From the NCBI GenBank assembly GCA_036395835.1, contig DASWCW010000162.1:1-19403 (forward strand): a DNA stretch of 19,403 nt. Direction: 5' to 3'. The position numbers and the translations under genes are program-made. Positions 1-7,694 of the stretch are shown one piece after another (the stretch's first letter is position 1; each line of letters starts with the position of its first letter). Source of the stretch: AP-16 sp036395835. Lineage in GTDB: Bacteria > Pseudomonadota > Alphaproteobacteria > Rhizobiales > Xanthobacteraceae. Below the pieces are notes generated by a model, which was not told where the DNA came from, made no database searches, and saw only the letters and a program-made list of their open reading frames with translations.

Positions 1-330
1 GGGCTCGAGATTGGCCGTATAGGCCTGGAACGTCTGCCAGGAGACGCCGCGCCGGGCGGCCTGCGGCCACAGCTGCGCGATGCAATTCTGGAAATTGCTG
101 GCCGCGGCCAGAATCGCCTGCGGGGTCATCAGCGGGTGCCCCGAGCCGCCGGCCTCCCCGCTCCAGCCGCGACTGGTAGGCGCGATCGGAGTTGCCTCGC
201 CGCGGACCAGCACGGCGCGTTCATCCTGCCACTGCGCTCCAGCCGGCACCGCCGCGACCGCAACGGCGGCGATGAGCGCCGCGCCGGGAAAGCCCACAAG
301 CCCGTCCAACCGAATCCGTTTCCCGCCCAT
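1..330 (-). CDS. Lytic murein transglycosylase, N-terminal fragment
   Basis: Reading the minus strand from the ATG at 330 gives 110 open codons that run off the left edge, so only the N-terminus is present. It begins with a basic stretch (GGKRIRLDG), a hydrophobic Ala/Val segment and an AGA-type cleavage site near residue 32, which is a Sec signal peptide for periplasmic export. After a low-complexity linker comes FQNCIAQLWPQAARRGVS, which matches the start of the catalytic region of rhizobial MltB-type lytic murein transglycosylases, where a short FxxCxxxLxPxAxxxGVS segment precedes the lysozyme-like fold. The family cleaves the MurNAc-GlcNAc bond of peptidoglycan to give 1,6-anhydro ends. 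The catalytic Glu is not in the window. A purine-rich stretch (GGGGAAGGG) lies just upstream. It is divergent from galU. The family call rests on one short motif plus the signal peptide. Confidence 0.72.
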   Translation of the reverse strand, partial: MGGKRIRLDGLVGFPGAALIAAVAVAAVPAGAQWQDERAVLVRGEATPIAPTSRGWSGEAGGSGHPLMTPQAILAAASNFQNCIAQLWPQAARRGVSWQTFQAYTANLEP

Positions 331-620
331 GTGCCCGCCCTTCCCCGCCACTTCGCGGCGCCGGCCCCATTGGGAACCGCCGATGGTTTCCGGCCGCTTA
401 ACCGGTCTCACACACTTGCCTATTGGGGGCGAATTTCTGGCCAAAGCAGGGCCGCGAATCAACCGCCCACGGCAAAATCGGCCTGTCGGGGCTGCGGCAT
501 CCTCGCCCGGCCGAGCCTGATCCATGCGCGTCGCACCGCATTTCCTTGAAATTCGCGGGGATTTTGCCGACAAAGCAGCGCCTGCCGTTCGCGAAGCCCA
601 CCCCCAGGAATGTTTCGGCC
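331..620. other. Divergent intergenic region, lytic transglycosylase / galU
   Basis: A gap of 290 bases between two divergent genes, which should hold promoters for both. Open frames here continue into galU out of any recognisable homology and are not supported as genes. I found no convincing -35/-10 pair. A TTGAAA hexamer near 545 has no good partner. The only clear signal is AGGAA at 606-610, ten bases before the galU ATG. Confidence 0.4.
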
Positions 621-1523
621 ATGTCCCCGATTCGCAAGGCGATTTTTCCGGTTGCCGGCCTCGGCACCCGTTTCCTGCCCGCCACCAAGGCGATGCCGAA
701 GGAGATGCTCACGGTGGTCGACCGGCCGATCATACAGCACGTGGTCGACGAGGCGCGCGAAGCCGGCATCGAGCATTTCATCTTCGTGACCGGCCGTAAC
801 AAGGGCATCATCGAGGACCATTTTGACCGGCAGTTCGAACTCGAGTTCACGCTGAACGAGCGCGGCAAAAAAGCCGACCTCGAAGTGCTCAACCGCGACC
901 TGCCGGAGGTCGGAACGACGAGCTTCACGCGCCAGCAGACCCCGCTCGGGCTCGGCCACGCGGTGTGGTGCGCGCGCGAGCTGGTCGGCCGCGAACCGTT
1001 CGCGCTGCTGCTGCCCGACGTGCTGGTGCAGGCGCCTCGCGGATGCCTGAGCCAGATGATGGACGCCTATCGCGGGCTCGGCGAGCGCGCCAATCTCATT
1101 GCGGTCGAGGAAGTCCCCGCCGACCGCACGCACATGTACGGCGTGGTCGGCGTTGGCGAGCGCAAGGGCAAGGCGTTCTCGATCACCGGCATGGTGGAAA
1201 AGCCCCCGCGCGGCAGCGCGCCGTCCAATCTGATCATCACCGGCCGCTACATCCTGCAGCCGGAGATCTTCGAGATCCTGGAGACGCAGGACCGCGGCGC
1301 CGGCGGCGAGATCCAGATCACCGACGCGATGATGCGCCTCGCGCTGAAGCTGCCGTTCTACGGCTTCAAGTTCGAGGGCCGCACCTTCGACTGCGGCTCG
1401 AAGATCGGTTTCCTGGCTGCGAATGTCGCCTACGCGCTCGCACGCGAGGACATGCGGGCCGAATTCCGCGCCGAGCTGGAAAAGCTGCTGGGGGAGAAGA
1501 TATCTCGCGTCCCGGACGAGTGA
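621..1523 (+). CDS. galU: UTP--glucose-1-phosphate uridylyltransferase
   Basis: This cytoplasmic enzyme makes UDP-glucose from UTP and glucose-1-phosphate, the precursor for exopolysaccharide, LPS core sugars and glucans. The 300-residue protein has the usual length of bacterial GalU/ExoN. Visible signatures in order are the nucleotide-binding loop GLGTRFLPATKAMPKEM (residues 13-29), the PLGLGHAV segment (108-115), the LLLPD motif whose Asp133 is a metal/substrate residue, GEIQITDA, and FDCGSKIGF with the C-terminal sugar-phosphate-binding Lys. The ATG at 621 is chosen because the family starts with IRKAIFPVAGLGTRF and AGGAA precedes it. The longer upstream reading has no homology. It converges on the beta-barrel gene only 34 bases away. 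The last residues (SRVPDE) and the stop lie inside a palindromic repeat (1510-1546), so the C-terminal tail may be repeat-derived. Confidence in the function is high. Confidence 0.95.
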   Translation: MSPIRKAIFPVAGLGTRFLPATKAMPKEMLTVVDRPIIQHVVDEAREAGIEHFIFVTGRNKGIIEDHFDRQFELEFTLNERGKKADLEVLNRDLPEVGTTSFTRQQTPLGLGHAVWCARELVGREPFALLLPDVLVQAPRGCLSQMMDAYRGLGERANLIAVEEVPADRTHMYGVVGVGERKGKAFSITGMVEKPPRGSAPSNLIITGRYILQPEIFEILETQDRGAGGEIQITDAMMRLALKLPFYGFKFEGRTFDCGSKIGFLAANVAYALAREDMRAEFRAELEKLLGEKISRVPDE

Positions 1524-1546
1524 GCGAAGCGAACGAAGATCCGGGA
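1510..1546. repeat. Palindromic element overlapping the galU stop
   Basis: TCCCGGA at 1510-1516 and TCCGGGA at 1540-1546 are perfect inverted arms around a purine-rich loop (GAGTGAGCGAAGCGAACG). Elements of this wording are common as dispersed palindromes in Bradyrhizobium-type genomes (from memory, not checked). It sits where galU and the beta-barrel gene converge, so it could serve as a shared 3' end structure. There is no T-tract to make it a standard intrinsic terminator. Confidence 0.5.
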
Positions 1547-1557
1547 CACGAGCGCCA

Positions 1558-3224
1558 TCAGCGCTGCAGCCGCAGGCCGACCAGGATCGCGGTCGCGGTG
1601 TAGTCCGCGCCCGGATCGCTGGACCGCAGCCAGGACTGGCGCAGCTCTCCCTTGAGCTGCATGGTGCGCGACAGCTTGTAAACCAGCCCGAGCGAGGTCG
1701 CGTAACGCTTGTCCTCCCGGTTGAGCCCGACGTATTCGTCAAGTCCCCAGCCGACCTTGAAGGTGCCGAGCAGCCAGCGCCGGAATGCGTGATCGACTTC
1801 GATGCCGGCGTCGCGCCGGAACAGGCCGGAGACACCGGGCTGCGTCGATTCGTCCGCGGACGAGCCCGCGGTGAGCTTCACCGTGGTCAGCCCGGTCGCC
1901 GTCCAGACCAACGAGGCACCGGCGATCAACCCGGCAGATCGGCAAGGCGCGGATCCTGGTAGGTGCGGATCAGATAGCCCACCGAGATTTCGCCGGTGAG
2001 CTTGCGGGTGAATTCGAAACTGGTGCCGGCCTTGGGCGTGAACCCCTCGGAGTCGCGCGCAAAGCCGAACCGGTCGAGTGCAACGTCGTGGACCCGCGTA
2101 TCGGCATCGAGCTCGACGAACGGCTTGAGCCCCGGCGTGATCTCGTAGCCGGCGCGAGCCTGCGCGCCGTATTGATTGTAGTCGCGATCCTTGTTGCTGA
2201 ACGAAGTTCCGTCGGTGAGCAGCGAGTTCTGATAATCGAAGCGATCGATGCTGCCCTTGAGCGAAACGTCCAGCCGGTTGAAGCGCCGATCGATGCCGGC
2301 AGTGCCGCCGACGTCGGTGTAGGTGGGGAGCTTGGCGAGGCCGGCCTGCAGGTTGGGGCTGCCGGGATTCTCCGTAGACAACAGATAGCGTGTTTGGAGA
2401 TCGATGCGAGTATCGCGTGTCACGTCGATGCGGGCGTCGAGCTTTGCATCCACGAACGGCCGGTCGGCGAAAGGAACCGAGGGATACTCGGTGTAGCTGC
2501 CGCGAATCTTGGCGGTGAGCTCGTGCCGTTCCCAATCGGAATTCACTTTGAGCTCCGGAGCGACGATCAGCAGCGAGGAGCCGCGCCCCCCGGAACTGCG
2601 CGCGGGGTTGCTGTCGTGGCCTGTCGTGACCTCGATCGCCGGCCGCAACAGGAAGGCGCCGGCCCGGACCCCGACGGCGTCGAACGGATCGTCTTCGACG
2701 GGCTTGCGAGGCCGCCGTGGGTTCGCGCCGGCAACGCCCTGCCCGGTCGGATCGAGCCGATCGGTGCCGGCGGGTGGCGGCCTGCCTGCCGATGGCGTGG
2801 GCGCCGGCGCGCCGGCCCGTGCTTTGCCGGAGCGCACCGCATCCGGTTTGCGTCGGGATGCGGCTTTCGAGCTGAAGTTCTGCTTAGGGATGAGCCCGGG
2901 TCCGTTGGCCGCGGCCTGCGGCTCGCTGGCGCCGGCTTTAAGCTTTCGCCGATCCCCATTCGTGGAAATATATCCGGTGCGGCCCGCGCCCGATCCGGGC
3001 GGCTGGCCGTATTTGCGGACCGCCCAGCTCGGGAGCGCGGGGCGGCGCGGCGCCTCGACCCGCGCTGGTCCGGGTTCCTGCAAATTCTCGTCGATGCCGG
3101 GGCGCAGATTCTCCGCCTCTTCCGGCGGAACGGCTTGAGCCCACGCATGGGAGCCGACCAGGGGCCCGAGCAACGCAGCCGCGCCCGCCACTCGAGCAAG
3201 ACGAGACGAGCGAAGGCGCAGCAT
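1558..3224 (-). pseudogene. Outer-membrane beta-barrel protein, split by a frameshift
   Basis: From the ATG at 3224 the protein has a signal peptide (hydrophobic AAALLGPLVG, cleavage near AWAQA), a Pro/Arg/Ala-rich linker of about 140 residues, then alternating polar/hydrophobic strands typical of a barrel, and it ends at a TGA at 1926-1928 after DPRLADLPG. One frame away the barrel continues at once as LIAGASLVWTATG and runs about 123 residues to a natural end, LVGLRLQR, with stop at 1558-1560. One extra base in the run CTGCCGGGTTGATCG (near 1930-1932) would join the two parts into about 555 residues. It resembles the 'putative beta-barrel porin 2' proteins (PF10082) often found near polysaccharide genes. 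A TTG at 3230 could also start it. Whether this is a true mutation or a sequencing error in a G run cannot be told here. The family name is moderately sure and the shift is clear. Confidence 0.78.
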
Positions 3225-3335
3225 CTTCAACCTGTCTCGTGTCGCTTGCGGAGCACCGCGGTGCGCCGCAAACTCGGCAAACGGACAACGCGGCCGGCTT
3301 CGTGAGTGAACGCCGCCCGGGCGGCGCGCCGGCTT

Positions 3336-3368
3336 TGGTTAACGGATGTAAAGCGGTTATGGTTAACG
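3336..3368. promoter_or_regulatory. Paired TTAACC sites between barrel gene and kpsF
   Basis: The octamer GGTTAACG occurs twice in direct orientation, at 3337-3344 and 3361-3368, 24 bases apart. Read on the minus strand the second copy is TTAACCAT, the form of a CtrA half-site in alphaproteobacteria. The spacing is not the classical TTAA-N7-TTAA. A weak sigma-70-like plus-strand pair (TTGGTT, 17 bases, TATGGT at 3358-3363) overlaps it. The region separates two divergent envelope genes. CtrA control is only a suggestion. Confidence 0.3.
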
Positions 3369-3484
3369 TCCAGTTGACCGGACCGCCGGGCGGCGGCCCC
3401 GGGGCGGCGGATGCGAGGCGGCGAGAGGGTCGCGGCTCGGGACGATCCGTGCTAACCGGCACGGACGATGGGGGATGAGGGACG

Positions 3485-4483
3485 ATGGCCGAGCCGAAGA
3501 TATCTGGCGGGGCGGAACGGCGGCTCGAGATCGAGTCGGCGTTGCGCACGCTCGAAGCGGAAGCGAGCGGCATCAGCGCGCTCGCCGCGGCGATCCGTGA
3601 CGGCCTGAGCGCGCCGCTGCTCGCCGCCGTCGAGATGATCCAGCGCGCGCGAGGCCGGCTCATCGTGACCGGGATGGGCAAGTCCGGTCACATCGGCCGC
3701 AAGATCGCCGCCACCTTCGCGTCCACCGGCACGCCGGCATTCTTCGTTCATCCCGGCGAAGCCAGCCACGGCGATCTCGGCATGATCACCGCGGACGACG
3801 TGATCATGGCGCTGTCGTGGTCTGGCGAAACCGTCGAGCTGAAAGACCTGATCGACTACTCGCGGCGATTCCGGATCGGGCTCATCGCCGTGACGGCGAG
3901 GATCGACAGCGCGCTGGCCCAGGCCGCCGACGTCGTCCTGGTCCTGCCGCAGGCGCGGGAGGCTTGTCCGCACAATCTCGCGCCCACCACCTCCTCGCTG
4001 ATGCAGCTTGCGCTCGGCGACGCGCTGGCGATCGCGCTGTTGGAGAGCCGCGGCTTCACCGCGCTCGATTACCGGCGGCTGCATCCGGGCGGACAGCTCG
4101 GCGCCATGCTCAAGCTCGTGCGCGACGTCATGCACACGGGCACGGCGGTTCCGCTGCTCCCGCTCGACGCGCGAATGTCGGAGGCCGTGGTCGAAATGTC
4201 GACCAAGAGCTTCGGCTGCGTCGGCATCACCGACCCGCGCGGGGTTCTCGTCGGCATCATCACCGACGGCGATCTGCGCCGCCACATGCGACCGGACCTG
4301 CTCGACACGCGGGTCGAAGAGATCATGACGCGATCGCCCAAGACCCTGCGCCCAGATCAGCTCGCGAGCGAGGCGCTGGAGCTCTTCAATTCCTCGCAGA
4401 TCACCGCCGCGATCGTGGTCGACGATGCTGAGCCGATCGGCATCGTGCACCTGCACGATCTGTTGCGGGCCGGCGTCGCGTGA
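3485..4483 (+). CDS. kpsF: KpsF/GutQ arabinose-5-phosphate isomerase
   Basis: This enzyme interconverts D-ribulose-5-phosphate and D-arabinose-5-phosphate, the first step to Kdo of the LPS inner core and some capsules. The 332-residue length is that of KdsD/KpsF/GutQ. An N-terminal SIS sugar-isomerase domain (about residues 40-185) shows GMGKSGHIGRKIAATFASTG starting at 63, the HPGEASHGDLG segment (89-99), SWSGET (111-116), LAPTTSS (165-171) and LHPGGQLG (199-206). Two CBS domains follow (about 213-270 and 280-330), with GIITDGDLRRH and the matching second copy. The ATG at 3485 is preceded by a GAGGGA ribosome-binding site. It is divergent from the beta-barrel gene and convergent with the hydroxylase gene. 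Its role in Kdo synthesis, rather than gluconate/glucitol use (GutQ), is inferred from the envelope-gene neighbours. Confidence 0.95.
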   Translation: MAEPKISGGAERRLEIESALRTLEAEASGISALAAAIRDGLSAPLLAAVEMIQRARGRLIVTGMGKSGHIGRKIAATFASTGTPAFFVHPGEASHGDLGMITADDVIMALSWSGETVELKDLIDYSRRFRIGLIAVTARIDSALAQAADVVLVLPQAREACPHNLAPTTSSLMQLALGDALAIALLESRGFTALDYRRLHPGGQLGAMLKLVRDVMHTGTAVPLLPLDARMSEAVVEMSTKSFGCVGITDPRGVLVGIITDGDLRRHMRPDLLDTRVEEIMTRSPKTLRPDQLASEALELFNSSQITAAIVVDDAEPIGIVHLHDLLRAGVA

Positions 4484-4557
4484 AGACTCGCCCGGCCGCG
4501 CGACGTTCGGTCGTTATGCGATCAGATGACCGGCGACAACGGTTGACTCGTCAAGCC

Positions 4558-5295
4558 TCACGCTGCCGCCCGGCCGCCGAACGTGCCGCCCCTCGCGGCT
4601 GCGAATTGCTCGGCCTGGCGGGCGATCTTGCGCCCGTAGGTGTGGCGGCCGATCACGTCGGTGAGGAATCGATTGAACAGGTCCGGCATCGCCGGCAGCG
4701 GCCTGCGCACGTCCACGATCAGCACCGCGCGGGTGTCGTTGCTGTGGTTGACGACTGAGTGTGGCCAGCTGTCGTCGAACAGCACCGCCTCGCCTTCCCG
4801 CCAGACGTATTCCTGCGAATTGACGATCAGCTTCGGCGGATTCTGCGCCGGCACGCGCAAGCCGAGATGATAGCGAAGATAGCCGAGATAGGGACCTTCA
4901 TGCTCGGGAACGGATTTGCCCGGTTCGAGAATGGAGAAGAACGCCTGGATCAGATTCGGCACCGCGTCGAGCACGCGGCAGGTTTCCGGACAGCACGCGC
5001 GGTTCGCGGCCGGCCGGTGCCCGAGGATCTCCAGCATGAACACGTTCCACCGCTTGGGCGTGGTATTGGAAATCTTGCGCTCGCCAGAATCGATCTCGTG
5101 ATATTGCGGCAGTTCGCCCGCTGCGGCGAACAGCTGATCGAACTCGCGGCGGATCACCGGATAGGCCTGGGTCACCACATCGAGCGCCGGATAGGTCTCG
5201 GCGATGTCGAAATAGGTCGGGCGCCGCGCCCGGTCGACGTAGAGGCCGAGATAAGCGTTCGCCATCGATTTGAACACGTGATAGTCGAGCTTCAC
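4558..5295 (-). CDS. Aspartyl/asparaginyl beta-hydroxylase family (LpxO-like)
   Basis: This is a 245-residue Fe(II)/2-oxoglutarate dioxygenase of the AspH family (PF05118). Supporting signatures are PEHEGPYLGYLRYHLGL (130-146) with the probable iron ligand His132 and Arg141, then FDDSWPHSVVNHSNDTRAV with His179 and Arg189 for 2-oxoglutarate. The family uses two His rather than a His/Asp/His triad. The same spacing is seen in LpxO, which 2-hydroxylates a lipid A acyl chain, and in AspH proteins acting on peptides. No membrane helix is obvious, unlike classical LpxO. The start is the GTG at 5295, preceded by GGGGGAA. Upstream in-frame residues look non-coding. It converges with kpsF (75 bases between stops) and has a possible promoter at 5340-5368. 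The fold is sure. A lipid A substrate is inferred from context only. Confidence 0.85.
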   Translation of the reverse strand: MKLDYHVFKSMANAYLGLYVDRARRPTYFDIAETYPALDVVTQAYPVIRREFDQLFAAAGELPQYHEIDSGERKISNTTPKRWNVFMLEILGHRPAANRACCPETCRVLDAVPNLIQAFFSILEPGKSVPEHEGPYLGYLRYHLGLRVPAQNPPKLIVNSQEYVWREGEAVLFDDSWPHSVVNHSNDTRAVLIVDVRRPLPAMPDLFNRFLTDVIGRHTYGRKIARQAEQFAAARGGTFGGRAAA

Positions 5296-5339
5296 GGTCG
5301 AGATTCCCCCATCGCTTTCTTGTCGCGGCACGAAACGCC

Positions 5340-5368
5340 ACGATACGGCTTTGCATCCGCACGGTCCA
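5340..5368 (-). promoter_or_regulatory. Possible sigma-70 promoter for the hydroxylase gene
   Basis: On the minus strand TGGACC (5368-5363) and TATCGT (5345-5340) are separated by 17 bases, with 4 of 6 matches each to TTGACA and TATAAT. Transcription would start near 5333 and give a leader of roughly 38 bases before the GTG. It lies in the 109-base gap after hemH, so the hydroxylase gene need not depend on the upstream train. Confidence 0.35.
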
Positions 5369-5404
5369 GCGGCACCCGGACGCCGCGCGTTCCCGCGGAT
5401 GATC

Positions 5405-6427
5405 TCAGATCCAGCCGCGCAGCTCCCGGAACGCAAGGTGGCGCAGCAGCGCCATCCCGGCCTCGCTGTCGTTGAGGCACGGGATTGCGGCAAAATTTTT
5501 TCCGCCGTGATGGCGGAAGATCTCGGCATTCTCGCCGGCGATCTCTTCGAGCGTCTCCAGGCAATCCGCCGCGAAGCCCGGCATCACCACCGCCAGATTC
5601 TTCACCCCGCGCCCGGCAAGCGCCTTCACGGTCGCATCCGTATAGGGCTTGAGCCATTCCGCCGAGCCGAACCGCGACTGGAAGCTCATCACGAAGCGCT
5701 CTTCGTCGAGCTCGAGCCGCTCGCGCAGGAGCCGGGCCGTCTCGGCGCAATGCTGCCGGTAGGGATCGCCCTTGCGGACGTATTCCTCCGGCATGCCGTG
5801 GAAGGAAGCGAGGATCACCTCCGGCGCGAAGGGAAGCTTGACGAGCTCGGCCTCGAGCGAGGAGGCGACCGCGTCGATATAGACCGCATCGTCGTAATAG
5901 GGCGGCAGCACCCGGATCGCCGGCTGTCGGCGCATCTGCATCAGCGCCTCGAATGCCTTGTCGCACACGGTCGCGGTCGTGGCGGCCGCATATTGCGGAT
6001 AGAGCGGCATGACGAGGATTCGCTCGCAGCCGGATCCCTGCAGTCGATCGAGCCGCGACGCGATCGAGGGATTGCCGTAGCGCATCGCCCAGTCGACGAG
6101 AACGCGATCCGCGAGCGCCGGCGTTGCCGCCAGCTTTTCCGCCTGCGACCGCGTGATGGTTTTGAGCGGCGATTCGTCGAGCTCCCGGTTCCAGATCTTG
6201 TCGTAGTCGCGTCCCTTCCGGCCTGGCCGAACCGAAAGGATGATCAGATTGAGGATGAGCCACCATTTGATGCGGTTCTCCTCGATCACCCGGCGGTCGG
6301 AGAGGAACTCGGCGAGATAGCGCCGCATCGACCAATAGTCGGTGGCCTCGGGCGTGCCGAGATTGACCAGCAGCACGCCGATGCGTCCGGCCGCAATCGG
6401 CGGGCGATCAGCCGTAGCTTCGCTCAT
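5405..6427 (-). CDS. hemH: Ferrochelatase
   Basis: Ferrochelatase inserts Fe(II) into protoporphyrin IX, the final step of heme synthesis. The 340 residues from the ATG at 6427 have the expected length. Visible are the N-terminal GVLLVNLGTPE, MRRYLAEFLSDRRVI, the MPLYPQYAAAT porphyrin-side segment, ILASFHGMPEEY with the catalytic His (about residue 210), FQSRFG, and VMPGFAADCLETLEEI with the conserved Glu (about 291). An in-frame ATG at 6448 (MTARSSP) would add seven residues but has no better ribosome-binding site. In either case the start lies inside the end of the PaaK-like gene (overlap 6408-6427 with the chosen start), which suggests translational coupling. A heme gene at the end of an acid-activation gene train is unusual context. 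Confidence 0.95.
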   Translation of the reverse strand: MSEATADRPPIAAGRIGVLLVNLGTPEATDYWSMRRYLAEFLSDRRVIEENRIKWWLILNLIILSVRPGRKGRDYDKIWNRELDESPLKTITRSQAEKLAATPALADRVLVDWAMRYGNPSIASRLDRLQGSGCERILVMPLYPQYAAATTATVCDKAFEALMQMRRQPAIRVLPPYYDDAVYIDAVASSLEAELVKLPFAPEVILASFHGMPEEYVRKGDPYRQHCAETARLLRERLELDEERFVMSFQSRFGSAEWLKPYTDATVKALAGRGVKNLAVVMPGFAADCLETLEEIAGENAEIFRHHGGKNFAAIPCLNDSEAGMALLRHLAFRELRGWI

Positions 6428-7661
6428 CGGCGATGATCTTGCCGTCATTGGGGAGAGTGCCCGGCTCGACCAGCTTCACGCGGCCGCGCAGCTTGGTCAC
6501 GGTCTGCAGGCTCGCCGCGACCGCCTGCTCTAGGCCCTCGCGCGCGCCGCGGCATTCGGCATGGAGCGTCATGACGTCCTGCTCCGCCTCGCGGGTGACC
6601 GCGAGCCGGACCCGGCCGAGCTCGGGATGGCGCTTGGCGATCTCGGCCACCTGGCCGGGATGCACGAACATGCCTTTGACCTTGGTGGTCTGATCGGCGC
6701 GCCCCATCCAGCCCTTGATGCGCACGTTGGTACGGCCGCAGGGCGAGCGGCCGGCGAGCACCGCGGAGAGATCGCCGGTGGCGAGCCGGATCATCGGGTA
6801 ATCGCGATTGAACGAGGTCACCACCACCTCGCCGACTTCGCCGTCGGCGACCGGATCGCCGGTGCCCGGCCGCACGATCTCGACCAGCACGGTTTCGTTG
6901 ACGATCATGCCTTCGCGCGCCCGGCTCTCGTAGGCGATGACGCCGAGCTCGGCGGTCGCATAGGACTGCAGCACCTCGACCCCGCGCGAAGCCAGCTCCT
7001 GGCGTAGCGACGGCGGCAACGCCGCCCCGGACACGAGCCCGCGCTCGAGCGAGGAGGCGTCCTTGCCGAGCTTTTGCGCGGCATCGAGCAGGATCTTCAG
7101 GAAATCCGGCGTGCCGGTATAGCCGGTCGGCTTGAGGATCGCGATCGCCTCGACCTGCTGCTCGGTGTTGCCCACCCCGCCCGGAATCACCGCGCAGCCG
7201 AGCGCGTGCGCGCCGGACTCCAGGATGAAGCCGCCGGGCGTGAGATGATAGGCGAACGCGTTGTGGACGATGTCGCCGGCGCGGAAGCCCGCCGCATGGA
7301 GCGCCCGCGCCGCGCCCCACCAATCCTTGCCGTGGCCTTCCGGCTCGAAGATCGGGCCGGGCGACATCAGCAGGCGCTTCGCCTTGCCGGGCGGCGTGAC
7401 GGCCAAGCCGCCGAACGGCGGATCTTGCCGCTGCAGCTCCTTGAGATCGGCTTTGCGCAGGACCGGCAGCGCGGCGAGCGCTTTCCGCGAGCTCACCGAT
7501 TTCGGCTCGACGCCGGCAAGCTGCCTCGCCCAGCCGGAGGCACGCATCGCGTTGGCAAGCGCATCGGGCAATTGCGCGAACAGCGCGCGCTCGCGCGTCT
7601 GCGGATCCCGCGTTTCAAGCGCGTCGTAGAATTCCGATTTCTGCTGGTCCGATCCTGCCAT
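6408..7661 (-). CDS. PaaK-like adenylate-forming CoA ligase (phenylacetate-CoA ligase family)
   Basis: A 417-residue member of the ANL superfamily, close in length to phenylacetate-CoA ligase (about 430-440). PaaK-type features are RKADLKE near 69, a Gly-rich stretch with FAYHLTPGGF (136-145), SYATAELG (233-240) in place of YGxSE, RLATGDLS (292-299), GRADQTTKVKGMFVHPGQV (320-338), which corresponds to the hinge and C-terminal domain entry, and a C-terminal NDGKII. The phosphate-binding loop, normally SSGTTG, reads SPGPIFEPEG (100-109), so ATP binding may differ. It would join an acid to CoA through an acyl-AMP. The substrate is unknown; arylacetate is suggested by the upstream arylpyruvate oxidoreductase. 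It lies 33 bases after the cupin gene and overlaps hemH. The family is well supported, catalytic activity less so. Confidence 0.82.
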   Translation of the reverse strand: MAGSDQQKSEFYDALETRDPQTRERALFAQLPDALANAMRASGWARQLAGVEPKSVSSRKALAALPVLRKADLKELQRQDPPFGGLAVTPPGKAKRLLMSPGPIFEPEGHGKDWWGAARALHAAGFRAGDIVHNAFAYHLTPGGFILESGAHALGCAVIPGGVGNTEQQVEAIAILKPTGYTGTPDFLKILLDAAQKLGKDASSLERGLVSGAALPPSLRQELASRGVEVLQSYATAELGVIAYESRAREGMIVNETVLVEIVRPGTGDPVADGEVGEVVVTSFNRDYPMIRLATGDLSAVLAGRSPCGRTNVRIKGWMGRADQTTKVKGMFVHPGQVAEIAKRHPELGRVRLAVTREAEQDVMTLHAECRGAREGLEQAVAASLQTVTKLRGRVKLVEPGTLPNDGKIIADERSYG

Positions 7662-7694
7662 CGAGGCTCGTCATCCCATCCGCACGCGCCGACC

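Noticed and set aside
459..1835. Minus-strand open frame of 458 codons opposite galU
   Set aside because: It is antisense to galU and low in expected protein features. The barrel C-terminus lies in a different frame.
3239..3478. 79-codon plus-strand frame upstream of kpsF
   Set aside because: No ribosome-binding site or homology seen; it spans the divergent promoter region and is Gly/Arg/Ala biased.
4543..4554. TTGAC-TC-GTCAA palindrome between kpsF and the hydroxylase gene
   Set aside because: It lies between two converging stops, is short with a 2-base centre, and has no promoter nearby. Chance is likely.
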